From Bacillota bacterium (GTDB taxonomy: Bacteria; Bacillota; Clostridia; Peptostreptococcales; Anaerovoracaceae), in assembly GCA_028724585.1 (NCBI GenBank), contig JAQYCQ010000002.1:18545-82544 (forward strand): DNA of 64,000 nucleotides, written 5' to 3'. Positions 8,385 through 15,146 of this stretch are shown piece after piece. Below the pieces are notes generated by a model. The model searched no databases, had not been told where the DNA came from, and saw nothing but the letters and a program-made list of their open reading frames with translations. The position numbers were made by a program, and so were the translations under genes. Numbering within the stretch: the first letter of the stretch is position 1; each line of letters starts with the position of its first letter.

Positions 8385-8638
8385 CGGAGCCTGGGCAGCC
8401 TCGGTCAGCAGCCGGCGATCCGACCGTGATCTTCCTTTTTACCTATGCGTCACCTTCGCGGGAGACGGCGAACCGCGCCGCATCTTGAAAAAACACCGAT
8501 GTGTTTTTTCTTCGGACACGTGCGCCGCTGCGGATTTAAGTTATGAGAACTTAAATCCGCTTCACCGTCTCAGACCGCTTGTCGCCGGGAAGATCTACGG
8601 CCGTCCCGATGCTGCTGACCGAGGCTGCCCAGGCTCCG
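8385..8638. repeat. Large inverted repeat enclosing two perfect hairpins
   Basis: Arms 8385-8412 and 8611-8638 are perfectly complementary over 28 bp, and complementarity continues imperfectly inward (for example GAGACGG near 8462 against its partner near 8565). Inside are two perfect hairpins: 8487-8510 (10-bp stem GAAAAAACAC, CGAT loop) and 8530-8560 (13-bp stem starting GCGGATTTAAGTT, 5-base loop). No convincing ORF overlaps it. It could encode a structured RNA or be a decayed palindromic element. Confidence 0.75.
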
Positions 8639-8718
8639 CTGAAATGTCAGATTGCCATGTAGGTCACATGCAACCGATGTCCTGCGAACGCATCCTTTTT
8701 CTGTGAGCAGTTGACATC

Positions 8719-8766
8719 GTCCGCAGAGCGGTCGGAAGAAGGCCGGCAGGTTCGGGCAGCGCGCTG
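8719..8766. repeat. 48-bp repeat, copy 1 of 2
   Basis: About 44 of 48 positions match 9629-9676 in the same orientation, including the identical block GGCCGGCAGGTTCGGGCAGC. It starts with a degenerate member of the short GC hairpin family (GTCCGC-AGA-GCGGTC). Confidence 0.8.
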
Positions 8767-8778
8767 CATTTCACAGCA

Positions 8779-8848
8779 CACCGCCCGGACTCGGCGTTTC
8801 GGATCTGCAGCTGCTTCCTTTACTTCTAAATACATTGATTCGGTCAGT
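8779..8848 (-). pseudogene. IS3-family orfB remnant
   Basis: In a different frame from orfA and just after it, the sequence encodes GKLTESMYLEVKEAAADPKRRV, which matches my recollection of the start of OrfB integrases from clostridial IS3 elements. The match stops near 8779 and the sequence becomes the repeat region, so the integrase (DDE) domain is gone. Confidence 0.6.
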
Positions 8849-9130
8849 TTACCGGGTGCTGATGGCTTTTTTTAATATTTCAAGGGCATCCTTGGTATCT
8901 TTAAGCTCTCTTTTAAGACGAATCAATTCCTTCTCTTCATCGGTTAGATTACCTGTGATCGGAGTGCCTTCTCCGGATGCCTCCCTTCGACGTTCGGCTC
9001 TAACCCAGCCGTAGAGAGTCCCCTTTGGTATGCCAAGATTGGCGGCAGCTTCAGCAAGGCTGAGCTCGCGATGTGACCTTACATAGGACAGAGCATCCTT
9101 TTTGAAGTCTTGTGTATAGGTTCTGGACAT
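8849..9130 (-). CDS. IS3-family transposase OrfA (helix-turn-helix subunit)
   Basis: 93 residues: MSRTYTQDFKKDALSYV, an HTH segment (SLAEAAANLGIPKGTLYGWVR) and a C-terminal leucine-zipper-like coiled coil (ELIRLKRELKDTKDALEILKKA). The start is the ATG at 9130, placed 8 bases after a perfect AGGAGG (9144-9139); a TTG two codons upstream is less likely. The protein normally binds the inverted repeats together with OrfB, which is missing here. Confidence 0.88.
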   Translation of the reverse strand: MSRTYTQDFKKDALSYVRSHRELSLAEAAANLGIPKGTLYGWVRAERRREASGEGTPITGNLTDEEKELIRLKRELKDTKDALEILKKAISTR

Positions 9131-9205
9131 TGTCAAATCCTCCTTGTAGTTATTGTACTACATGCGAGTGATTCTCAAAAATATTGTCCGCTGTTTAGGC
9201 TGCCT

Positions 9206-9628
9206 CCAACTGAAGAGAATTTTTATGCAGAACGCAATATGGATTCAACTTCTACGTAAAACCTGATAAGGATCAAGCCAAAAAGCGCGTTTGTGAATTG
9301 AAAATAACATTTTAAAAGTACAAATAAAATTGTAATGTTCATCTGAAAATGGAACTTTACATGATTCGCATCCATAAATTGATATATATCAATATCAAAT
9401 CGCAATTTTAAATTGAGGATTAAATATATTGGAAAATTTTTTACGTAGGAAGATTGATTTATTAGCGTTTTGCATAAAATGTTCGGGAAGCGCTCTGTTC
9501 GGAATGAAGATTCCGGAAGAAAACCTCAGAGTTAGTGGGAGCGGGAACTTGTTCTTGTCTGCAAATACGAGCGCGGCCCGTCCGCAGCCCCGAGCGCTCC
9601 GCATTCTGCAGTTCTCCGTCAGGATCCT
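9206..9628. other. AT-rich then GC-rich gap without a supported gene
   Basis: 9210-9480 is clearly AT-rich, unlike the surrounding genes. Short open frames on both strands have neither ribosome binding sites nor protein-like composition. From 9480 on, the sequence changes to GC-rich repeat-like DNA. Confidence 0.6.
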
Positions 9629-9676
9629 GTCCGCGAAGCGGTCGAAAAAAGGCCGGCAGGTTCGGGCAGCGCGCTG
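9629..9676. repeat. 48-bp repeat, copy 2 of 2
   Basis: Partner of 8719-8766. The pair brackets the IS3 remnant in direct orientation. Confidence 0.8.
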
Positions 9677-9791
9677 AAGGCTACAATCTGCAGTTTACGA
9701 CGGCTCCGCCGACATATGCGGCAGCTCCTGCGAGATCATGCTGCGGAATCGCGCCAGAATAAGCAGCTGCAACAGAGAAGCGAGCGTGAGT

Positions 9792-9842
9792 GTATCGTTT
9801 CACAGGAGTTAAGTGATATGGACTTGTCCTGTGAAATGATAC
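9792..9842. repeat. 16-bp-stem hairpin
   Basis: GTATCGTTTCACAGGA (9792-9807) pairs with TCCTGTGAAATGATAC (9827-9842) with one mismatch and a 19-base loop. It abuts the second copy of the 34-bp repeat. Confidence 0.7.
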
Positions 9843-9876
9843 CTCAGGATCGCGGCATCACAAGCAGCTGCAGCAG
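9843..9876. repeat. 34-bp repeat, copy 2 of 2
   Basis: Identical to 8208-8241. Here the -10 equivalent is changed (TATCAT in place of TATAAT), and no gene follows in the promoter direction. Confidence 0.85.
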
Positions 9877-9913
9877 CAGGGCGGCCTTTCACGATCCTTT
9901 ATAATATTTTCAT

Positions 9914-11263
9914 CTAAAGCTCCCTGCCGTAATGGTATCTCTTCCTGTTCTTCATGATCAATGAAACTGAAACTATAAGAGCCAGAAGGTCAGCGGCAGG
10001 AGCTGCAGCCCAGATTCCCTTTGCGCCGAAGGCCATCGGCAGCAGGATTATCATAGCTATCTCGAAGACCAGGGTCCTGAGGAGCGAGATCACAGCCGAC
10101 AGGATCCCGTTGTTCAGGGCAGTGAAGAAAGACGAAGCGAATATGTTTACGCCCGTCATCAGGAAAAGGACAGCGAAGATCCTGAATCCGCCCAGAGTCA
10201 TGTCCATCAGCTCCGCATCGTAGCCTACGAAGAAACGTACGACCGGCACTGCCAGCAGCTCAGCTAAGGCAAACATGACAGCACCCGTGCCCACGACCAG
10301 CCTGATGCTCTTGACATAGATATTCCTTAGCTCAAAGTGATTCTCCGCGCCGTAATTGAAGCTGATTATCGCCGAGCTGCCAAGAGAGTAACCGAGGAAT
10401 ACCGCGCAGAAAAGAAAGCTTACATATTGCATGGTCCCGTAAGCCGCCACTCCGTCCTGACCTATCAGCTTGATCAGCTGCAGGTTATACAGTATCGCGA
10501 CGACAGATCCCGCGATGTTGGTCATGAACTCTGATATGCCGTTAAAAGCGCCCTTGCAAAATATCCGCAGACTGCGGGACGGCCTGCCCAGCTTGAGATT
10601 GCTGCTGTTCTTCCTGCCGAAATATATCAGCGGGATGCCGCCTCCCACGAACTCGCAGATAGTCGTAGCCAGAGCCGCGCCGGGAAGCCCCCATCCGAAG
10701 CCTGCCACGAACAGGGCGTCCAGGATCATGTTGCCAACACCCGTGATCACTGTGGACGCAAGGCCCAGCGTCGGCTTGCCCGCCGAGTTGAAAAAGCTCT
10801 GGAAAGCTATCTGCAGCATAAAGAAAGGCAGCGAGCAGAGATTGATCCGTCCGTAGATTATCGCCCAGCGCCTGACCTCGCCTTCCGCGCCCAGCAGCCC
10901 GGTGACCGGCACTATAAAGATCTGTCCCGCTATCAGCAGGATCACTCCTATAGCGAGAGTCACATAAACGAACATTGAGAAATACCTGTCCGCTCTCTCT
11001 TTTTCGCCCTCGCCCAGAGTCTTGGCGACCACAGCGCTGCCGCCCGTGCCCAGCATAAAGCCGACACAGCTGAGCATCATCATGACCGGCATGACTATGT
11101 TGATCCCGGAATAGGCCGCTTTGCCGGCGAAATTGGAAATGAAGAGCCCGTCTACCATGCTGTAAATGGATGTAAAGATCATCATGATCACAGAAGGCAG
11201 CACGAACCTCAGCAGCCTCCCGTAAGTGAAATGATCGGAAAGTTTTATTTTATCATCAGCCAT
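9914..11263 (-). CDS. MATE family efflux transporter
   Basis: 449-residue integral membrane protein with about twelve hydrophobic segments in two six-helix halves, the normal MATE size. VLPSVIMMIFTSIYSMVDGLFISNFAG in the first helices and the ...AAYGTMQYVSFLF.. and ..SFNYGAENHFELR.. segments of the second half are typical of the DinF/NorM-like bacterial branch. It would export cationic drugs or metabolites driven by Na+ or H+. It stands alone between the repeat zone and a terminator-like hairpin. AGCAGGTG lies 4 bases before the ATG. The substrate cannot be told from sequence. Confidence 0.92.
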   Translation of the reverse strand: MADDKIKLSDHFTYGRLLRFVLPSVIMMIFTSIYSMVDGLFISNFAGKAAYSGINIVMPVMMMLSCVGFMLGTGGSAVVAKTLGEGEKERADRYFSMFVYVTLAIGVILLIAGQIFIVPVTGLLGAEGEVRRWAIIYGRINLCSLPFFMLQIAFQSFFNSAGKPTLGLASTVITGVGNMILDALFVAGFGWGLPGAALATTICEFVGGGIPLIYFGRKNSSNLKLGRPSRSLRIFCKGAFNGISEFMTNIAGSVVAILYNLQLIKLIGQDGVAAYGTMQYVSFLFCAVFLGYSLGSSAIISFNYGAENHFELRNIYVKSIRLVVGTGAVMFALAELLAVPVVRFFVGYDAELMDMTLGGFRIFAVLFLMTGVNIFASSFFTALNNGILSAVISLLRTLVFEIAMIILLPMAFGAKGIWAAAPAADLLALIVSVSLIMKNRKRYHYGREL

Positions 11264-11337
11264 AAAACACCTGCTAAAATTGCATATGAAAATACGATAG
11301 CTGAAAGATATTGTAGCAAATACATATGGTAAAGTAA

Positions 11338-11361
11338 ACGGCAGCCCGCCCGGACTGCCGA
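11338..11361 (-). terminator. Possible terminator of the patatin-like gene
   Basis: CGGCAG/CTGCCG stem with GC-rich interior, then TTTACTTTACC on the minus strand. The T-run is interrupted, so its efficiency is uncertain. Confidence 0.45.
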
Positions 11362-11423
11362 TTCTTCAGAAGTTCATAAGATTTTTTAACATCATTTTAA
11401 ATAGTCTGCCCTAAACACCGTCC

Positions 11424-11438
11424 GTGAGCTCCGCTCAC
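11424..11438. repeat. GC hairpin, GTGAGC-TCC-GCTCAC
   Basis: Perfect 6-bp stem with a TCC triloop between the patatin-like gene and its putative terminator. Confidence 0.75.
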
Positions 11439-11461
11439 AGCTGCCTCCGGCACAGCTATGT

Positions 11462-12403
11462 TCATATTTCGATTCCCAGGAATTCCTTTATCTCCTTCAA
11501 ATGGTGCTCCGCGTCCCTGTAGCCCTGCAGATAGCCGTCCAGAAGCTTATCCGGATTTCTGGTGAAACGCGAAAAAGACAGGTGCTTCTCAGGCGCAAGC
11601 ATATAGATCTTTTTCTCAGCGGCCAGCTTCTCCAGCTCGCCCGCCTGTTCATTGTAGCGCTCTACGTTGTGCTTGATCGCCTCGCAGAACTCAGGATAGG
11701 GCTGGAATTTCTGTGAAACCCTAGCGACATAGAGATCATTGTTTTCCGAGCGGTAGTCCGCCGGGTTAGTGCGTATCACTATGACGGGACCGGCCTCCTG
11801 CTCAAGGGCGAACCTGTATGGTATCTGCAGTCTTACTCCTCCGTCCAGGCAGCGCCTTCCGTCAACTCTTACCGGAGGCGCCATGAGAGGGAATGAAGCT
11901 GAAGCCTGTACCATGACCATCGTGTGCTCCGGGTCAGTCTTTTCGAAGAATAGCGGCTGACCGCTCCTCAGGTCGGTCGCTACGCTGATGAAACGCCTGC
12001 GCTGGTCCTCAAACCTCTGCACGGTCCGATGATCCCAGAGCCTGCTCTCCTTAGTCATCAGCGAATAGTTTATCATTCCGCCCCGGGAATGCTCGTCCTT
12101 GTATCCCGCCCCTATGCCAATGAACTTAGGGTCCGAAGAATGGGTTATCATGAACCTGGCCGCCTCGCCTATATTGCCGGCAACGTAAGATACGCCTGAA
12201 AGCGCTCCGGCGGAAACACCTATGACATTGGATATGTTGAGCCCGTTCTTCATGAAAACATCCAGGACTCCCATAGAATATATGCAGCGCTGGGCTCCGC
12301 CCTCCAGCACAAGAAATCCCCCGGCCAGCCGGCTGGTATCAGCGGTTCCCGCAGGTATTATCTTAAGTATGTCTCTGATCTTCTTTTTCGTCTTTATTCC
12401 CAT
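11462..12403 (-). CDS. Patatin-like phospholipase (RssA/YlbK-like)
   Basis: Cytoplasmic serine acyl hydrolase of 313 residues. The oxyanion-hole glycine block is LVLEGGAQRCIYSMGVLDVF, the nucleophile lies in GVSAG (Ser about 83), and the catalytic Asp is in the LDGGVR motif (about 189), giving the patatin Ser-Asp dyad. ASASFPLMAPPVRVDG preceding the DGG is typical of bacterial patatins. The C-terminal RDAEHHLKEIKEFL stretch is likely helical. The substrate is unknown; lipids or acyl-CoA are the usual candidates. Monocistronic between two terminator hairpins. Confidence 0.92.
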   Translation of the reverse strand: MGIKTKKKIRDILKIIPAGTADTSRLAGGFLVLEGGAQRCIYSMGVLDVFMKNGLNISNVIGVSAGALSGVSYVAGNIGEAARFMITHSSDPKFIGIGAGYKDEHSRGGMINYSLMTKESRLWDHRTVQRFEDQRRRFISVATDLRSGQPLFFEKTDPEHTMVMVQASASFPLMAPPVRVDGRRCLDGGVRLQIPYRFALEQEAGPVIVIRTNPADYRSENNDLYVARVSQKFQPYPEFCEAIKHNVERYNEQAGELEKLAAEKKIYMLAPEKHLSFSRFTRNPDKLLDGYLQGYRDAEHHLKEIKEFLGIEI

Positions 12404-12496
12404 AAATGTTCTTCTCGTACTTTTCCATCAGCATTCTGCGCCCATCCCTGCCTCAATGGCCGGCACAGTTAATATATGATACCACGAATAAAGGCA

Positions 12497-12550
12497 GAAA
12501 AAACGGTCCCGCGTAAAAGAACTGCTTTGCTCTTACACGGAACCGTTTTT
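12497..12550 (-). terminator. Terminator of the small membrane-protein pair
   Basis: Minus-strand arms AAAACGGTTCCGTGTAAGA and TCTTTTACGCGGGACCGTTTT pair with few mismatches around a 10-base loop, followed by a T-run. Confidence 0.85.
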
Positions 12551-12579
12551 AACAGGCGGCGCACACGCCATCGATATTC

Positions 12580-12948
12580 TTATTTGTCTTCCAGTCCTCT
12601 GCTATTTACGTTTCCTCTGAATCCGCTTTTAGAAGCATCCTTCTCGAAGAGAGCCCTTCTCAGCGTACCTTTAGGATCCTTTATAAGCAGGGTTACGATC
12701 CATACCACCAGAGCCAGAGCCACGACTGACAGGCCCAGGAAGCTGTCGTTCAGCATATCCGCTCCGGAAGGAACGAAAAATGACGCTCCATTGCCGACAT
12801 ATTCGAAGACGGCATCGACGAACCACATGATAGACGCTCCCCAGTAGATCCAGCAGAGCATTCCGATCATCATCGGACTTTTACCGTCTTTAGCGTACCA
12901 TACAGCAGTACTGATCACCGCGGCGAAGACCGTTATCAACAGAGTCAT
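12580..12948 (-). CDS. Small membrane protein of unknown function
   Basis: 122 residues with three hydrophobic segments (about 1-17, 25-50 and 68-90) and a basic, polar C-terminal tail (KDPKGTLRRALFEKDASKSG). Aromatic-rich segment 2 (CWIYWGASIMWFVDAVFEYV) is unusual. GGAGG lies 9 bases before the start, and the gene follows its upstream neighbour by four bases, so the two are co-translated and probably form one complex. I do not recognise the family. Confidence 0.75.
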   Translation of the reverse strand: MTLLITVFAAVISTAVWYAKDGKSPMMIGMLCWIYWGASIMWFVDAVFEYVGNGASFFVPSGADMLNDSFLGLSVVALALVVWIVTLLIKDPKGTLRRALFEKDASKSGFRGNVNSRGLEDK

Positions 12949-12952
12949 TGCC

Positions 12953-13381
12953 TTACCTCCCTTCGGAAAGGACAGCCTGCTGTCTCTTCTCGAAGATATG
13001 GACGACTCCGATCATCACGCACCATATGAGTGTTACCAGTACAGCCATGCTCACTCCCACAGTAGACATCTCATGGAGCATGACGGCGGTATCAGCAGGA
13101 CTTTTGGCCGCTGTAAGGAACGGGAACCACGGTGTCACCTCACCATGCCACAAATGCTCGAAAGCGAGCAGGAGCACGCCGCCCCAGAGCAGGCTGGTAA
13201 GCCATGTCAGCTTTCTGGAAAGAGCGATCCTGCCATTAGCTGCTGTTATGCTGACAGATTCAGCATCGGAAACTGCCTTCTCAACGCCCCTGTCCATCTT
13301 TTTCTCTTCTCTCTTTTTAACTGCATATGTCACTGCTGTCATCACCAGAGCTTCAGCGCCCGGTACGAGAAAACATGCCAT
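12953..13381 (-). CDS. Small membrane protein of unknown function, partner of the downstream gene
   Basis: 142 residues from the ATG at 13381, which follows GAAGGAGG by 5 bases; an upstream in-frame ATG at 13444 has no ribosome binding site. A short N-terminal hydrophobic segment (PGAEALVMTAVTYAV) leads to a highly charged linker (KKREEKKMDRGVEKAVSDAE), then two membrane helices (about 58-76 and 108-130). Preceded by an unusually long, structured leader. Not recognised; the pairing with a three-helix neighbour suggests a two-subunit membrane unit. Confidence 0.75.
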   Translation of the reverse strand: MACFLVPGAEALVMTAVTYAVKKREEKKMDRGVEKAVSDAESVSITAANGRIALSRKLTWLTSLLWGGVLLLAFEHLWHGEVTPWFPFLTAAKSPADTAVMLHEMSTVGVSMAVLVTLIWCVMIGVVHIFEKRQQAVLSEGR

Positions 13382-13517
13382 ATTAACCTCCTTCAATATA
13401 TTAAGATAACTGCCGGCCAGCCATAGGAAAATCCCGCAGGACATCTGAGACTGGAGTCTCGGTGCCGGTTATAGATAAGTCCGGCTTCTTTTTCCGGAAC
13501 ATTCTGTTATTATTATA
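13382..13517 (-). promoter_or_regulatory. Structured leader upstream of the membrane-protein pair, with -10 element
   Basis: A minus-strand TATAAT (13517-13512) lies about 130 bases before the start codon; no clear -35 is seen. In the leader, GCCGG (13485-13481) can pair with ACCGGC (13469-13464) or, alternatively, with the GGCCGGCAG block (13418-13410). GAGAC-TCCA-GTCTC forms a perfect hairpin between them. Mutually exclusive pairing of this kind is what regulated leaders show, but no known riboswitch class was recognised. Confidence 0.4.
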
Positions 13518-13615
13518 TCAGCAGACGCAGTAAAAGCGGGTATATTCTCAGAAAAAGTTACAGCAATGACCTGTTTATTCACGTCTCACTAACATATCGA
13601 ACGGGGAAAATAAAT

Positions 13616-14374
13616 ATGGATCTAAAGGAATTTTTTACAGAGCATCCGAAGGTCGCGGTCGCATTTTCCGGCGGCGTCGACTCTTCTTATCTTTTTTACG
13701 CCGCCGTGGTCAGCGGAGCTGACGTGAGGGCATATTTTGTTGACAGTGCTTTCCAGCCTCCTATGGAAAGGAGGGACGCCGAAAGGATCGCTTCGGATAT
13801 AGGGGCCGCGGACAGACTGACCATATTAAACGCCGATATCCTTTCATTTGACGATGTCACGGCTAACCCAGAAAACCGCTGCTATTTCTGCAAAAAGCAC
13901 GTTTTCGGAGCTATCAGGGAACAGGCGGCTGCCGACGGCTATGACACTATTCTGGACGGAACCAACGCTTCGGACGATCCGGGCGACAGGCCTGGCATGA
14001 AAGCCCTCAGGGAAATGAACGTATACTCGCCTCTCCTCCTCTGCGGACTGGCCAAGGAGGATATAAGGGAGAGGTCGCGTCAGGCCGGGCTTTTTACCTG
14101 GAACAAGCCGTCCTACGCCTGTCTGGCAACCAGGATCCCTTACGGCGAAGAGATCACAGGCGATAAGCTGGATCGTGTAGGCGCGGCAGAGGACGAGCTC
14201 AGGGCTATGGGATTTTCCGATCTCAGAGTAAGGAAACGCGGGGAAACCGGCCTCATACAGCTGCCGGCCGAGCAGTTCTTGAAGGCGGCAGAAGAGCGCG
14301 GGACCATCAGGGAAAAGCTGGCCCCCTACTTCGAAGACCTGGCTCTGGACCTAAAACCGAGAAAGAGCAGATAA
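13616..14374 (+). CDS. larE: LarE, ATP-dependent sulfur insertase for the nickel-pincer cofactor
   Basis: PP-loop enzyme that adenylates the carboxylates of the pyridinium intermediate and inserts sulfur. The PP-loop is AFSGGVDSS (residues 16-24). Cysteines are at 89 and 92 (CYFC) and 169 (ACLATRIPYG). Known LarE proteins either sacrifice the single cysteine equivalent to 169 or, when all three are present as in Thermotoga, hold a [4Fe-4S] cluster that acts catalytically. This protein has all three, so the cluster type is inferred. First gene of larE-larB-larC. ATG after CGGGGAAAATAAAT. Confidence 0.93.
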   Translation: MDLKEFFTEHPKVAVAFSGGVDSSYLFYAAVVSGADVRAYFVDSAFQPPMERRDAERIASDIGAADRLTILNADILSFDDVTANPENRCYFCKKHVFGAIREQAAADGYDTILDGTNASDDPGDRPGMKALREMNVYSPLLLCGLAKEDIRERSRQAGLFTWNKPSYACLATRIPYGEEITGDKLDRVGAAEDELRAMGFSDLRVRKRGETGLIQLPAEQFLKAAEERGTIREKLAPYFEDLALDLKPRKSR

Positions 14375-14375
14375 C

Positions 14376-15140
14376 ATGGAAGAAAAAGAATTAAAAGAAC
14401 TGCTGGCCCAGGTGGCTGACGGCAGGGTCAGCGCGGACGAAGCCGCTCATAAAATGAAAATAGAGCCCTTCGACGACATTGGAATAGCCAAGCTGGACAG
14501 TCACAGGGGCATACGCCAGGGAACCGGCGAGGTCATATACGGAGCGGGCAAAACTCCGGAACAGATAGACCGCATAGCCCACAGGCTTTACGCGGACGGC
14601 CAGAAAACGATACTCATAACCCGCATGTCTCAGGAAGCCGCGGACTTTTTTGATCGCGACATACCTTTCGAATATCATGAAGACGGCCGCATAGGCATAG
14701 CCGGGCACAGGAAAAAGCCTGACGGTATCGGGACGGTCCTGGTCATGACAGCCGGAACCAGCGATATCCCTGTCGCTGAAGAAGCGGCTCTCACTCTGGA
14801 GACCTTCGGCAACGATGTAAAAAGGATCTACGATGTCGGAGTCGCGGGCATCCACAGGCTGCTCAGCTTTTCCGACGATATCATGAAGGCTTCGGTCATA
14901 GTCGCTATAGCGGGCATGGAAGGAGCCCTGGCAAGCGTGGTCGGAGGACTTGCTGACTGCCCTGTCATCGCCGTACCGACCAGCGTAGGCTACGGGACAG
15001 CTTTGGGCGGGGTCACTGCCCTGCTGTCAATGCTCAATTCCTGCGCCAGCGGAGTCTCCGTCGTCAACATAGACAACGGCTTCGGCGCCGGCTACACCGC
15101 CAGCATGATAAACCACATGGAAATCAAGGGAGATAGATAG
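14376..15140 (+). CDS. larB: LarB, pyridinium-3,5-biscarboxylic acid mononucleotide synthase
   Basis: Carboxylates and hydrolyses nicotinic acid adenine dinucleotide, the first step of nickel-pincer cofactor synthesis. 254 residues. DSHRGIRQGTGEVIYGAGKT, MTAGTSDIPVAEEA and PTSVGYGTALGGVTALLSMLNSC follow the family; Cys223 is the conserved cysteine that forms a covalent adduct with the pyridinium ring. The C-terminal half resembles PurE, consistent with its carboxylase role. It starts one base after larE stops. Confidence 0.95.
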   Translation: MEEKELKELLAQVADGRVSADEAAHKMKIEPFDDIGIAKLDSHRGIRQGTGEVIYGAGKTPEQIDRIAHRLYADGQKTILITRMSQEAADFFDRDIPFEYHEDGRIGIAGHRKKPDGIGTVLVMTAGTSDIPVAEEAALTLETFGNDVKRIYDVGVAGIHRLLSFSDDIMKASVIVAIAGMEGALASVVGGLADCPVIAVPTSVGYGTALGGVTALLSMLNSCASGVSVVNIDNGFGAGYTASMINHMEIKGDR

Positions 15141-15146
15141 ATAGAT
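15131..15146 (+). repeat. GATA microsatellite between larB and larC
   Basis: Tandem GATA units span the larB stop codon and the larC start, between a GGGAG Shine-Dalgarno (about 15127-15131) and the larC ATG at 15145. Gain or loss of units would change the spacing or the larB C-terminus. Confidence 0.7.

Larger units (their letters stand above)
8779..9205 (-). mobile_element. Truncated IS3-family insertion sequence
   Basis: Contains an intact orfA, a slippery A7G run at its end and only the first residues of orfB. The upstream end is estimated near 9205 from the sequence just beyond the leader; no inverted repeat pair could be defined. Without OrfB the copy cannot move by itself. Confidence 0.65.

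Noticed and set aside
8485..8706. 73-codon plus-strand frame inside the large inverted repeat
   Set aside because: It covers two perfect hairpins and one repeat arm; composition follows the palindrome rather than a protein.
9395..9762. Overlapping small open frames in the IS-relic zone
   Set aside because: No ribosome binding sites, and they run through repeat sequences shared with non-coding DNA elsewhere in the window.
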